From: Nostoc sp. TH1S01
GTDB lineage: Bacteria > Cyanobacteriota > Cyanobacteriia > Cyanobacteriales > Nostocaceae
Length of the DNA: 34,559 bases
Assembly (NCBI GenBank): GCA_018993265.1
Contig: JAGKSW010000001.1
Span: 1-34,559 of the forward strand
Reading direction: 5' to 3'
Position numbers and translations under genes: made by a program
The notes under the pieces: model-generated
The model's database searches: none
Told to the model about the DNA's origin: nothing
The model's input: only the letters and a program-made list of their open reading frames with translations
Shown: positions 24,427 to 33,662 of the stretch, one piece after another
Numbering within the stretch: position 1 is the stretch's first letter
Layout of the letters: each line of letters opens with the position of its first letter

Positions 24427-25614
24427 TTAAACTCTGGTACTATCGGCAAAGCGAATTCTTAAATAGTCTTCTTCCATCTTCGCACCAGCAGGTTGTAGTG
24501 CGGCTAAGGCTTGTGGCAACACCAAGTTGCGGCGGTGGTTGCCAATTGTGATGTTTAACTCATCACCGGTTTTACTCAGTTGAATTTGTTGTTTAGGAAT
24601 CCCCGGTAAATACAGTTCTAAACTGTATTCATTCTTATCTTGTACAACTCTAACTGTTGTTTCTTTGTAATAAACTTGGCTAGGGTCTTCATCTTTGTAG
24701 AGAATGTCCTTTAATCTTTCTAGTGCGGCTAATCCACACATTTCTTCTGAGAAAAGCGGAACTTCTTTGACAGGCAGAGGATGAAAATTTTCGTGAATTT
24801 CTTGACGATACTGTTCTTGATTTTGTTTCCAACGTTGGAAAAATGGATCTTCAACTTCTGGCGGAATAATCCTGTTAGCAACTACTAAATCGGTGGCTAC
24901 ATTGTATAAGCTTAAATAAGCATGAGCGCGTAGCGATTCTTTAATCACCATCTTCTCAGGATTAGTGACAAGACGCACAGAAGTTTGGGTATTATCTGTT
25001 AATACTTTCTCCAACGCTTCAATTTGTTCATAAAACTCGTAGGGTGCATCCATTACCTCTTTGTCGGGTAGAGAAAAACCAGCAATTGGTTTAAAAATTG
25101 GTTCCACTAAAGGACGCAACGCTACTGAAATATTTTGAAACGGTTTGTAAAAGCGGCGCATATACCAACCGCCAACTTCTGGTAAACTCAACAAACGTAA
25201 AGCTGTGCCAGTCGGGGCTGAGTCAATAATTAAAACATCAAAATCCCCTTCATCATAGTGGCGTTTCATTCTTACCAAGCTGAAAATTTCATCCATACCT
25301 GGTAAAATTGCCAATTCTTCCGCTTGCACCCCTTCTAAACCTCGCGCCTGTAAAACCTGGGTAATGTAGCGCTTCACCGCACCCCAGTTACCTTCCAGTT
25401 CTTGCAGTGCATCGAGTTCTGCACCCCACAAATTTGGGCGAATTTGTTTGGGTGCATGTTCTAGTTCCAAATCAAAACTATCGGCTAAGGAGTGTGCGGG
25501 ATCTGTACTTAAAACTAGTGTGCGATAGCCTAGTTCTGCACAACGAAGTCCCGTAGCGGCAGCAACAGAGGTTTTTCCCACACCGCCTTTGCCTGTCATC
25601 AAAATTACTCGCAT
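24427..25614 (-). CDS. get3d: Get3d: ArsA/Get3-like ATPase with alpha-crystallin domain
   Basis: The 395-residue product has the deviant Walker A loop GKGGVGKTS at residues 8-16 and the switch motif [13 protein letters not shown], followed by the Get3-type helical region. The C-terminal 90 residues ([20 protein letters not shown] onward) form an HSP20/alpha-crystallin-like domain. This fusion defines the Get3d branch found in cyanobacteria and plastids, related to the tail-anchored protein targeting factor Get3 but with unsettled clients. Unlike ArsA it is a single copy of the ATPase unit, and no arsenic genes are nearby. It appears monocistronic. Confidence 0.9.
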   Translation of the reverse strand: MRVILMTGKGGVGKTSVAAATGLRCAELGYRTLVLSTDPAHSLADSFDLELEHAPKQIRPNLWGAELDALQELEGNWGAVKRYITQVLQARGLEGVQAEELAILPGMDEIFSLVRMKRHYDEGDFDVLIIDSAPTGTALRLLSLPEVGGWYMRRFYKPFQNISVALRPLVEPIFKPIAGFSLPDKEVMDAPYEFYEQIEALEKVLTDNTQTSVRLVTNPEKMVIKESLRAHAYLSLYNVATDLVVANRIIPPEVEDPFFQRWKQNQEQYRQEIHENFHPLPVKEVPLFSEEMCGLAALERLKDILYKDEDPSQVYYKETTVRVVQDKNEYSLELYLPGIPKQQIQLSKTGDELNITIGNHRRNLVLPQALAALQPAGAKMEEDYLRIRFADSTRV

Positions 25615-25934
25615 TATCTCGAATTTATAAGGTTTTTAGCTTGTGAGTCCTCTAAAATGCTCAGTTTATGCTCAAAGAGGTGGTGGTTAATTTTTTAGCA
25701 AGATATTAAGTATGAATTTAATACTCAATATCTCTGCTAAAAAAATACTCATCTTTTATTATTACGTAATTTTCCGACTCACAAGTTGCCCAATACCAAA
25801 TTCTTAGAGGAAGTCAGAATTCAGAATTCTGACTCCAGAATTCTGAATGGTTAATCAATCATGGTTTTACTAAATACAGATTCTGATAGTCTCAAACAAG
25901 TTTCTCCGCCAAAATTCCAAATTAGCATGAGTCG
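25615..25934. other. intergenic region with dispersed GAATTC-rich palindrome
   Basis: 320 bp. GTCAGAATTC/GAATTCTGAC at 25813-25833 is a perfect palindrome, followed by CCAGAATTCTGAATGG. The same repeat family occurs near 9878, 27405 and 32560. No ORF is supported. Confidence 0.6.
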
Positions 25935-27170
25935 TTACTTGATTAATCCCATCTCGTACAAACCTTGACGCAATCTTTTCGCTTCTTCGAGATTTTGCTG
26001 CTGTTCGTGCAGGAGAATCGCATTTTTAAATGCTGTCAGACTAGCTTGGAGATTACCCACTTTTAGTTGTACTACGCCTAAATTCTGATATGCTTCTGCG
26101 TAGTAAGGATTCAATTTGATAGCTTTTTGATAACAAGCGATCGCATCAGTAAATAAATTCAAAGCCTTTAATGTCATCCCTAAGTTATAATATCCAGTCG
26201 CAAAATCTGGATCAATTTTTAAAGCTGCTTCGTAAGCTTTTTTGGCGTTGTTTAAATCACCTGCATCTTTGAGTAAGTTGCCTAAATTGTTATATGCTCC
26301 TAACTTGAGTATGGGATAAATTGGTAATTTAATGGCAGCTTGATAGTGTTCTAGGGCTTGTTGCGGCTTTTTTAAATGATTGTATGCAATCCCTAAATGA
26401 TAGTAAAGTTCATATAAAATTTCGTAGTTTTCTGCTGATTGATTTGCTGTCACCCAATCTTGTGGTGATTTACCACTGGCTTGGTTGAGTCCCCGTAGCA
26501 ATAACTCTACACCTTGAGAAATTTTACCAGTTTCAACGTAAAGCGCCCCTAACTTACTGCAAACATAAGGGTCATTGGGATGAGTCGAGAGAAATTCTAA
26601 CATTGCTGCTTGCGCTTTGATGTATTTATTATTTTGGGCGATCGCTCTTTTTTGATACCCTGTGTGCAGAATTGCTACAGCCTGCAAATAACCTACTTGC
26701 CAATGAGGTTCTTTTTTTAAAATTGCCGCTACACTATCATCAACTAAGGCATGATAAGGCCTCTCAAAGCGAATCTCTGGATGATTGCGAAACAAGCGCG
26801 AAACTAAAGAATAGGGAGACTGAACTGCGCCAATTTCTTGGCGAATCAAATTAATTAAGATATATTCATCACTTTGAATTACATCTTGCAACTGTGGCAC
26901 AATGCTCGGTGTGAGCATTTCATCTGCATCTAATACCAACACCCAATCACCAGTGACATATTTTAAAGCTGCATTGCGGGCATCACTAAAGTTATTAGTC
27001 CATTGAAAATGATGTACCTTTGCACCAAATTGTTGGGCGATTTCAGGAGTGCGATCGCTAGAACCTGTATCTAACACTACCATTTCATCGACAAAATCTT
27101 TAACACTATTCAGGCACTTCGGTAACGAAAATTCTTCATTTTTAACAATCATGCACAGACTAATACTCAT
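25935..27170 (-). CDS. family 2 glycosyltransferase with C-terminal TPRs
   Basis: The product has 411 residues from ATG 27168-27170; a TTG at 27176 would add two. The GT-A domain starts MSISLCMIVKNEE and carries MVVLDTGSSDRTPEIA and the DXD-type VLVLDADEMLTP. The domain ends near residue 190. From about 195 on there are TPR-like repeats, the clearest near the end (YNNLGNLLKDAGDLNNAKKA, GYYNLGMTLKALNLFTDAIA, AYQNLGVVQLKVGNLQASLT). SunS-like GT2-TPR proteins are common in cyanobacteria, and their acceptor is mostly unknown. The gene is monocistronic. Confidence 0.88.
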   Translation of the reverse strand: MSISLCMIVKNEEFSLPKCLNSVKDFVDEMVVLDTGSSDRTPEIAQQFGAKVHHFQWTNNFSDARNAALKYVTGDWVLVLDADEMLTPSIVPQLQDVIQSDEYILINLIRQEIGAVQSPYSLVSRLFRNHPEIRFERPYHALVDDSVAAILKKEPHWQVGYLQAVAILHTGYQKRAIAQNNKYIKAQAAMLEFLSTHPNDPYVCSKLGALYVETGKISQGVELLLRGLNQASGKSPQDWVTANQSAENYEILYELYYHLGIAYNHLKKPQQALEHYQAAIKLPIYPILKLGAYNNLGNLLKDAGDLNNAKKAYEAALKIDPDFATGYYNLGMTLKALNLFTDAIACYQKAIKLNPYYAEAYQNLGVVQLKVGNLQASLTAFKNAILLHEQQQNLEEAKRLRQGLYEMGLIK

Positions 27171-27498
27171 AAGCAAACTTTAACTTATTTACTTGTATTT
27201 ATTAAACATAGAAGATGCACTTTCAAGAATTCAACACTTAGCAATCCTTAATAAGTTGCTCACAAATCTACTCCCTGTCTCTACGAGTAGTTGATAAATC
27301 CAACAGGATGGCGATATGACAACTCTACTTGCTGCTAGCTACGACTTAACACTTTATTACAACAGATTTGCACAACTATGAAGTGCATTATTTTGCCTTT
27401 CAGATAATTCTGAATTCTGACTCCTGAATTCTACTGTATGTGCAAAAATCAAGATTAACAAATCAGTGAGTGAGTATTCTCAAAGAGAGGGAAACTTC
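27171..27498. other. intergenic region upstream of the protein kinase
   Basis: 328 bp between divergent genes. It holds a copy of the dispersed GAATTC-rich repeat at about 27405-27432 and a ribosome site GAGAGGG at 27484-27490. No other gene is seen. Confidence 0.5.
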
Positions 27499-28902
27499 AT
27501 GCTGAGTCAAACGGTCGGGGGACGCTACCAAATTCTTACTCAGTTAGGACGGGGAGGATTTGGCACGACTTTTGTAGCTCAAGATATACAAAGACCTGGA
27601 AATCCCCAGTGTGTTGTCAAGCAATTTAAGCCTCTGGCGAATGATCCCTACACCCTAAATGCAGCTAAACGCTTTTTTGATTTAGAAGCAGCTATTTTGG
27701 AAATGTTAGGAAAACATGACCAAATTCCCCAATTGTTAGCTCACTTTGCTGAAAATGAAGAATTCTTTTTAGTACAAGAATTTATTCCCGGTCATGATCT
27801 CAAACAAGAATTACCGCCACTCAGCGATAAATTAAGTGAAGCTGCTGTTATTCAATTGTTAAAAGAGATACTGACTGTTTTAGCATTTGTCCATCAAAAT
27901 AATGTAATTCATCGTGATATTAAACCTGAGAATATTCGCCGCCGAGAATCAGATGGCAAAATAGTTTTAATTGACTTTGGGGCAGTTAAACAAATTACTA
28001 CCCAAATGACTAGCGCCTCTGGGCAAACAAGTTTTACTGTTGCTATTGGTACACCTGGTTATATGCCCAGTGAACAAGCTAACAGCAATCCCTGTTTAAG
28101 CAGCGATATCTACGCAGTCGGAATGATTGCTATCCTGGCTTTAACAGGCATAAATCCGGCGGCTGGTAGCCATTCAATACCCAGAAACCCAACTACGGGT
28201 GAAATTGATTGGCGTAATCAAGTCAAAGTTAGCCCCCAATTTGCCAGTATTTTAGATAAAATGGTGCGCTATGATTTTCGCCAACGTTACCCTACAGCCG
28301 AATCAGTATTACAAGCATTAGAAATGCTTGACAAAGCACCATTAACTAAACTAAAACAATCCTTGCCTAAAAGGGTTGTAATCGGTTTAGGAATTACAGC
28401 AGTATTTGCCGTTGGATTATTAGTTTTATCTCAAATAAAAATTAACAAAACCAATTTTTTAAACTATACTGCTCATGGAGTTAAAATTAACTATCCTGAT
28501 AATTGGGCAGTCCAAGAAACACCTAATGCTGTAACTCAAGAGATAGTCACATTCTTATCACCCAAACAAGGTAATCAAGACCAATTTCAAGAACTTATAA
28601 CTATTCGCGTCGAACCACTGTCGAGTACTTTAGACGAGTCGAAAGATTTATTTATTAAAGAAGTTAAAAATACTATAGATGACGCTCAAATAGAAAATTC
28701 TAGTGAAACAACACTAGCAAATAAACGTGCCAAGCAACTAGTATTTACTGGAAAAAGCGATAATGATCGGTTAAAAAGTCTACAGGTTTGGACTTTACAA
28801 AATGATAATGCTTATATAATTACTTATACCGCAACTGTTGACGAATATAATCAACTTTTACCCATAGCGGAAAAAATGATTCAATCTTTTGTGATTGAAT
28901 AA
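27499..28902 (+). CDS. membrane Ser/Thr protein kinase (PknB type)
   Basis: The product has 467 residues from ATG 27499, which has GAGAGGG eight bases upstream; an in-frame GTG at 27466 would add eleven. The kinase domain shows LGRGGFGTTFVA, a VVKQF Lys, VIHRDIKPENI with the catalytic Asp near residue 140, IDFGAVKQ (DFG) and GTPGYMPSEQ. One membrane helix lies at about 292-313 (VVIGLGITAVFAVGLLVLSQ). The outer domain of about 145 residues (HGVKINYPDNWAVQETPNAV, then FLSPK, and MIQSFVIE at the end) resembles PsbP/DUF1795-like sensor domains of cyanobacterial kinases. The ligand is unknown. Confidence 0.93.
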   Translation: MLSQTVGGRYQILTQLGRGGFGTTFVAQDIQRPGNPQCVVKQFKPLANDPYTLNAAKRFFDLEAAILEMLGKHDQIPQLLAHFAENEEFFLVQEFIPGHDLKQELPPLSDKLSEAAVIQLLKEILTVLAFVHQNNVIHRDIKPENIRRRESDGKIVLIDFGAVKQITTQMTSASGQTSFTVAIGTPGYMPSEQANSNPCLSSDIYAVGMIAILALTGINPAAGSHSIPRNPTTGEIDWRNQVKVSPQFASILDKMVRYDFRQRYPTAESVLQALEMLDKAPLTKLKQSLPKRVVIGLGITAVFAVGLLVLSQIKINKTNFLNYTAHGVKINYPDNWAVQETPNAVTQEIVTFLSPKQGNQDQFQELITIRVEPLSSTLDESKDLFIKEVKNTIDDAQIENSSETTLANKRAKQLVFTGKSDNDRLKSLQVWTLQNDNAYIITYTATVDEYNQLLPIAEKMIQSFVIE

Positions 28903-28918
28903 AGGCTGCAATAATAAA

Positions 28919-29035
28919 CCCCTCAGACTGGAAGTCTGGGGCTATACAAACAAAGCCTGTACTTCGACAAGCCCTTCTCCTATCGGAGACGCTGCGCGAA
29001 CGGCTACGCTCAGGACAAGCGAGAGTGACCACCTT
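28919..29035. repeat. intergenic hairpin and dispersed repeat
   Basis: CCCTCAGACT and AGTCTGGGG (28919-28941) form a stem just after the kinase gene and may terminate it. 28985-29020 holds GGAGACGCTGCGCGAACGGC, a dispersed repeat of Nostocales. No gene is seen to 29138. Confidence 0.6.
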
Positions 29036-29138
29036 CGCAGGCTAATTATGTGCTTCTTTATATCGATTGGGTATAAGAGCGAACGGCTATAAGCTGTGGT
29101 AAAGCGAAGCCTACGCCCCTAATTTTTATGAGATTGTT

Positions 29139-29540
29139 TTAAAACTGAGTCACTGTTAAACGGACACCACCAGAATCTAGACGCGGAGTCTTTAAATAAT
29201 CTACTGGTTCACCGTTACGCTGATTTGGTTGGCTATTATTTGGCTTTTCGCACTCCTTAATCGCCGCTTCTGGGTCGTTAAGGATATCTAGTGGTTTAAT
29301 ATTTTTGCAACTTTTTTCTTCACGGACGCGGCCGATAGAGTTAGCAATTTCTTTTAAAGCCTGAGCGCGATCGCTGGAGTTAACTGCGCTACTGTTGATT
29401 GTAATTGGTTCAGTGATCAGGGTAGAGGCCTCGTGGCGTTCGATAATCAGTGGTGCAACATCCTCTTGTTGAGCTTGAACAGGACGAGCAAGAGCGATCG
29501 CACTGACAACCACAGCTAAAGTTATAAATAGGCGTTTCAT
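29139..29540 (-). CDS. small secreted protein, paralogue-like to the one at 10009
   Basis: The 133-residue product has signal peptide MKRLFITLAVVVSAIALARP, then VQAQ before QEDV. A central helical stretch SDRAQALKEIANSIGRVREE follows, then two Cys in EEKSCKNI and IKECEKPN, which may pair. The end is DYLKTPRLDSGGVRLTVTQF. The TPRLDS motif and terminal Phe match the end of the secreted protein at 10009. GGGG is a weak ribosome site upstream. Function unknown; periplasmic or outer-membrane location is inferred. Confidence 0.72.
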   Translation of the reverse strand: MKRLFITLAVVVSAIALARPVQAQQEDVAPLIIERHEASTLITEPITINSSAVNSSDRAQALKEIANSIGRVREEKSCKNIKPLDILNDPEAAIKECEKPNNSQPNQRNGEPVDYLKTPRLDSGGVRLTVTQF

Positions 29541-29686
29541 ACTTCAACCCCTGAATTTAAGTTATATGTGATACCTACAAGTGCAATTCCATGTTATCCG
29601 CAAGCAATTAAAATGTAATCTCCTGTAAAGTTAACGGTGTTCCATTCGGAAAACTGGCACAATTCTCTATATATAGTAATCCTATT

Positions 29687-29802
29687 TATAGCAATCCTAA
29701 ATCATTCGTGAAATACTTTTTCTTCTCTTTCTTTGTGTCCTTTGCGTTCTTTGCGGTTCGTTAAAAAGAATATTTTTTCACAACTCAGATAGGATTGCTA
29801 TA
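29687..29802. mobile_element. 116-bp MITE with inverted repeats
   Basis: TATAGCAATCCTAAATCATT (29687-29706), followed by CGTGAA, faces TTCACAACTCAGATAGGATT (29777-29796), which ends GCTATA at 29802. The inner part has the pyrimidine-rich TTTGTGTCCTTTGCGTTC stretch common in Nostoc MITEs. CCTATTTATA occurs on both flanks (29681-29690 and about 29806-29815), suggesting an older repeat at the insertion point. It fills most of the 345-bp gap 29541-29885, where no gene is seen. Confidence 0.75.
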
Positions 29803-29885
29803 ATTCCTATTTATATAGGCAAGGAGTAGGGGAAAAACTACTTTCATACAAGAATGATAAAATTTGTATTATCATAACTATCTAA

Positions 29886-30884
29886 TCAAGCATGAAAATA
29901 TTTTTTCTTCACTTTACTATATATATTTTTAATAATTAATCTGGTTAATCGTAATTGCGTCAACTTCGGAATGTTAGATTGATAATGTTGTTTGTGGTCA
30001 AAAAACTCATTTAATTCCTCTAGAATTATTTGTAGCCTTTGAATAATATTTTCATAGCGATACTCTTTCAGTACCTCTTCTGACAAACTTAAACCTGTGG
30101 AAGATTGTAGAACTTTGAGAATCCGTGCCACATCATATTCTTTAGAATATCCAGCAATTTTATAACTATTAAATCCAGGGTCTAAATAATCTGAAAGCCC
30201 ACCGTTAACGCTAGAAAATACCTGACATCCACAGGCTAAAGCTTCCATTGGTTGCAGTCCAAAGCCTTCACTTACACCTTGTTGCGCCCAATATTCCGCC
30301 GAATCATAAAGATAAACTTTAGCTCGATTAAATAATCCCGGTAAATCTTCTACATAATAATCAACTAAATGCACATGGCATTTTTGTTTTAATGTGGGAA
30401 TTAGCTCGTTTAATAAATACTCCGAAGACTTTCGCGCCTGAACTAACACATCAATATCTCGCTCTATATGTAAATTTTTAAATTCAGGGCTAATTTCATT
30501 CGGTAAATAATACATCAGCGTATTCGGAGACTTCTGCCCCCAATACCCTAATGTATTGCGGCTAACAGTAATAATGGGAATACTTGTGGGTAAATTAAAT
30601 TTATAACCAGCACTGTGAGCATGATAAACCACATTGTATTGCTTGAGTTTTGCCACTAATTTAGCAATATCAAATCCCCAACCAATCACAAATATTACAT
30701 CATTTAAATTTGGTTCTTTCAGCAAGTCATTTAAGAACAACTTACCTGTTTCCCTTTGGCGGTAAGTCACAATTTCCGCACTACAAACTTGTTGAGCGAG
30801 TTTCAATGTTTTTAATTCTGCCCAGAGACCGCCACAAACAAATTTGCCTTGAGTTCCTGGTAATAAAAAATAAAGCTTTCTCAT
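29886..30884 (-). CDS. glycosyltransferase (GT-B, family 4-like)
   Basis: The product has 332 residues from ATG 30882-30884; a TTG at 30896 would add four. The N-terminal half has KLYFLLPGTQGKFVCGGLWA and VVYHAHSAGY. The C-terminal half has the GT-B signature VSEGFGLQPMEALACGCQVF with the conserved E-x7-E pattern. It begins 13 bp after the stop of the DUF6391 gene on the same strand, so the two are probably cotranscribed. The substrate is unknown. The C-terminus is basic (IYSKVKKKYFHA). Confidence 0.82.
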   Translation of the reverse strand: MRKLYFLLPGTQGKFVCGGLWAELKTLKLAQQVCSAEIVTYRQRETGKLFLNDLLKEPNLNDVIFVIGWGFDIAKLVAKLKQYNVVYHAHSAGYKFNLPTSIPIITVSRNTLGYWGQKSPNTLMYYLPNEISPEFKNLHIERDIDVLVQARKSSEYLLNELIPTLKQKCHVHLVDYYVEDLPGLFNRAKVYLYDSAEYWAQQGVSEGFGLQPMEALACGCQVFSSVNGGLSDYLDPGFNSYKIAGYSKEYDVARILKVLQSSTGLSLSEEVLKEYRYENIIQRLQIILEELNEFFDHKQHYQSNIPKLTQLRLTRLIIKNIYSKVKKKYFHA

Positions 30885-30897
30885 TACAAATGACAAA

Positions 30898-31560
30898 TTA
30901 TGAATTAGGTTCTTGCCATTTTACCTTGACAAAATGCCCTTGCCGCCCCCAAACATCACGAGTCACAGTAATATTTTCCACTGCTAGGTTAAAAGGAATA
31001 GCTGTTGTAAGATAACGCTGTGCTATTGAACCGATATCTGGAGCGATTTCTGCTGCTGTTGTAGCTGCTAATCCTAAACCAATTAATTGTTCAACTGGCC
31101 GGAAAGGAAGCAACAAATTTACACCCACAGCTAGTCCGGCTGTTAACAACATTGTGACTGATAAATTTGTGCCACAACGGGGATGTACTGCCAAATCCCA
31201 TTCACCATGCGTCAGGCGATAAAGGGCTTGGCTGACTGCTCGCCGCAAATTACTAATATTGACTTCACCATAAAGGTAAAATCCTTGATCCGTAGACAAC
31301 CCGCCCAATAATTCATTATCAAGTTGAACTGTATTGGGTCTTCCTGGGGGAGTATGAACATTTTTGGTTTCGCTCAGAACCCAAACTGTAGCATGTTCTA
31401 GGGCGTGAACTTGCCGCAGCATGAGTATTTCTTTCAAACCGGGAACAAATGATAGCTGTTTGAGTAAATCAGCATCTAAGGTAGATTGCGGCGTAGTAAA
31501 GTCAAAGTTAAAAAAGTTAAAGGAAGACAAGCCACCTTGAACAGAAGCTGAAGTTTCCAT
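30898..31560 (-). CDS. DUF6391 family membrane protein
   Basis: The product has 220 residues from ATG 31558-31560; a TTG at 31578 would add six. The conserved RQVHALEHATVWVLSE lies near residues 50-65. A hydrophobic hairpin follows (about 138-175, MLLTAGLAVGVNLLLPF and LIGLGLAATTAAEIAP). HPRCGTN just before it could bind metal or a substrate. The family is widespread in cyanobacteria and uncharacterised. It is followed by the glycosyltransferase gene 13 bp downstream. Confidence 0.8.
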   Translation of the reverse strand: METSASVQGGLSSFNFFNFDFTTPQSTLDADLLKQLSFVPGLKEILMLRQVHALEHATVWVLSETKNVHTPPGRPNTVQLDNELLGGLSTDQGFYLYGEVNISNLRRAVSQALYRLTHGEWDLAVHPRCGTNLSVTMLLTAGLAVGVNLLLPFRPVEQLIGLGLAATTAAEIAPDIGSIAQRYLTTAIPFNLAVENITVTRDVWGRQGHFVKVKWQEPNS

Positions 31561-31832
31561 AGTCACACTGCTTTCCAAACGAATGGAGCAACATAGATTT
31601 CTTACAAATGTAACGCTTGCGGCAAAAGATTATTGCTAATTTTTATTGATGACTGGATGAATATCTTTTTCAATATGGTGAAATGTACCGTTGAGCCAGT
31701 TTTGTAAAACTGAATCAACGGTAACAATTCTGCACGATAACTAATAACTAAGTAATCTGTTCTGCCTGATGTTGATGCTAGCGAGAACTAGAGGTTCACG
31801 CTGAAATAGATGCGTGAGGAGGAAAACAAGCA

Positions 31833-31961
31833 GTGAACCGTCAAAATGTCGTAGCTGCACGCCAAACGAAATTTATCGCAATAATGAGACGCGATTCATG
31901 GCATCTGCCAAACGCCATTGACCGCATCTGTACTAGCACAAAATTCACTCGTCCTGGTTAG
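31833..31961 (+). CDS. possible 42-residue protein with strong ribosome site
   Basis: GTG 31833 is preceded by GAGGAGG and a ten-base spacer. The frame runs to TAG 31959-31961, coding MNRQNVVAARQTKFIAIMRR and on to TKFTRPG, a basic protein. It overlaps the 3' end of the opposite PedR-like gene by 17 bp. The ribosome site is one of the best in the window, but there is no homology I recognise, so it could be chance. Confidence 0.4.
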   Translation: MNRQNVVAARQTKFIAIMRRDSWHLPNAIDRICTSTKFTRPG

Positions 31962-32208
31962 GCAGAGGACAGCAATTCACATCATTCAAGCAGACCTTGC
32001 CCCACTGTAAAGCCCAGCGGACAAGAGCCACTCGGTTTTCTGTTTGGGTTTTGGTGAGAATATTGCTGATGTGGTTATCAACTGTTCGCTTGCTAATTTC
32101 CAGTTTTGCTGCAATCTCTTGGTTAGTTAAGCCAGCGGCCACTAAGTCGATAATTTGCAGTTCTCTGTCTGACAGAGTAACAGGGGTCTGAGACTCGCCA
32201 CCAGCCAT
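31945..32208 (-). CDS. pedR: LuxR-type regulator, PedR-like
   Basis: The product has 87 residues if started at ATG 32206-32208; an in-frame ATG at 32358 would give 137 with an unusual, Lys/Asn-rich 50-residue extension. The body is a LuxR/FixJ HTH: LSDRELQIIDLVAAGLTNQE, IAAKLEISKRTVDNHISNIL, then RVALVRWALQWGKVC. This matches PedR, a small regulator that responds to photosynthetic electron transport through thioredoxin in Synechocystis. Two Cys (CLNDVNCC) at the end could be the redox-active part. The short start fits PedR length. Symbol assigned by similarity only. Confidence 0.75.
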   Translation of the reverse strand: MAGGESQTPVTLSDRELQIIDLVAAGLTNQEIAAKLEISKRTVDNHISNILTKTQTENRVALVRWALQWGKVCLNDVNCCPLPNQDE

Positions 32209-32358
32209 GACTGATTCTATCCTCCCTTGGTATATGTACTTAATCACTCTATTTAATTCTAGAAGATTCTTTTGTTGGTAGGGATTTGAAGTTTTATCTG
32301 TAATACGATTGACAATAATTTTTTTCAAGTTTAACTGGATGGAAAATTTGTAGTTCAT

Positions 32359-32684
32359 CAATTAGGCGTTATTTTTAATACTTTCATAAAACTCCTTTTA
32401 AGTATTAATTTGCAATGAATAAAAGCTGGAATCAGAGCCTATAGATTCCGTAAGAGTAATAAAAATTGCTATTGAATTCTATGAAGGACTGGCGACAGAT
32501 AATGAAGATTATTGTAGATTTTATACTGACCTCACAAGAACTGAAAAGTCAGGGGTCAACAGGGAAAACTCAGAATTTAGAATTCAGAGTTCAGGCAGAA
32601 AAATTCTGAACAGTATTTATTTTTGAATTCTGACTTCAGGATTCTTCTTTCCTTCCTAAACCTAAATCGCAAATCTAAAGTGAG
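32359..32684. other. intergenic region with GAATTC-rich repeat
   Basis: 326 bp between divergent genes. About 32560-32645 holds the dispersed AGAATTCAGAGTTCAGG/GAATTCTGACTTCAGG repeat. A 42-codon frame from 32480 runs into this repeat and is not supported. Confidence 0.5.
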
Positions 32685-33662
32685 ATGAGCAATCCCCGTG
32701 TTTTGTGTCTTGGTGAAATTCTGTTCGATTGTTTAGCCGATCAGTTGGGGCTAAAGCTGGAAGAGGTGCAATCCTGGACTCCTTATCCTGGAGGAGCGCC
32801 AGCTAACGTGGCCTGTGCTTTGGTGAAACTGGGAACTTCCGCCGGATTTGTCGGAGCCGTAGGTGAAGATGAACCGGGAAATGAACTGGTTCAGTTACTA
32901 CAAGAAGTTGGGGTAGATATAACGGGTGTGCAACGCCATCCGACTGCGCCAACGCGACAAGTATATGTGGTGCGTGATTTGGCAGGCGATCGCAGTTTCG
33001 CAGGCTTCGGTCAATATGATACATCTGAATTTGCCGATACCCGTCTCCAAGCCAAGCAATTACCCACTTCGCTGTTTCAAGAGGCAGATTTTCTAGTTCT
33101 GGGTACTTTAGAATTAGCCTATCCTGACAGCGAGCAGGCAGTTTATCGCGCTTTAGATTTGGCAGAACAATTTGACCTGAAGATTGTGCTAGATGTCAAC
33201 TGGCGACCAGTATTTTGGCAAGACCAAAATATCGCGCGGCAAAAAATTCAAGACACATTTAAGCGTGTTGATTTTCTCAAGCTCTCCAAAGAGGAAGCAG
33301 AATGGCTATTTGATACCACAGATGCAGGAGCCATCACTTACCGTTTAGATTCGGTTGAAGGGGTGCTGATAACTGATGGTGACAAAGGTTGCGCCTATTG
33401 TTTAAGTGGAAGCGAAAGTATATTACCGTCTTTCCCGGTGAAAGTAGCTGACACAACCGGCGCGGGAGATAGCTTTTTGGCAGGATTTATCCACCAACTG
33501 AGTCAGTATGGTATCCAAAAATTAGCAGATGCAGACACAGCAAAACGCATTGTTACTTATGCCAGTGCTGTGGGAGCATTGACTACGATTAAACCAGGTG
33601 CGATCGCTTCTCAACCCACCGCCGCAGAAGTCGAAGCTTTTCTCGCTACTCATCAACTTTAA
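32685..33662 (+). CDS. PfkB-family sugar kinase, probable fructokinase
   Basis: The 325-residue product begins VLCLGEILFDCLAD and has the PfkB signature 1 region (PGGAPANVACALVKLGTSAG, with FVGAVGEDEPG) and signature 2 DTTGAGDSFLAGF, where the Asp is the catalytic base. FLKLSKEEAEWLF and VLITDGDKGCAY are typical of fructokinases. It phosphorylates a ketose, most likely fructose, to enter glycolysis; specificity is inferred. The 3' end overlaps that of the convergent HIRAN gene by 4 bp. Confidence 0.9.
   Translation: MSNPRVLCLGEILFDCLADQLGLKLEEVQSWTPYPGGAPANVACALVKLGTSAGFVGAVGEDEPGNELVQLLQEVGVDITGVQRHPTAPTRQVYVVRDLAGDRSFAGFGQYDTSEFADTRLQAKQLPTSLFQEADFLVLGTLELAYPDSEQAVYRALDLAEQFDLKIVLDVNWRPVFWQDQNIARQKIQDTFKRVDFLKLSKEEAEWLFDTTDAGAITYRLDSVEGVLITDGDKGCAYCLSGSESILPSFPVKVADTTGAGDSFLAGFIHQLSQYGIQKLADADTAKRIVTYASAVGALTTIKPGAIASQPTAAEVEAFLATHQL

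Noticed and set aside
24427-25614. Arsenical pump ATPase ArsA
   Set aside because: It has a single ATPase unit with a C-terminal alpha-crystallin domain and no arsenic genes nearby, which fits Get3d.
30710-31015. 101-codon frame on the plus strand
   Set aside because: Lies antisense to the glycosyltransferase and DUF6391 genes, both well supported, and has no homology or signal.
32480-32608. 42-codon ATG frame upstream of the sugar kinase
   Set aside because: Its second half is the dispersed GAATTC repeat and there is no clear ribosome site.
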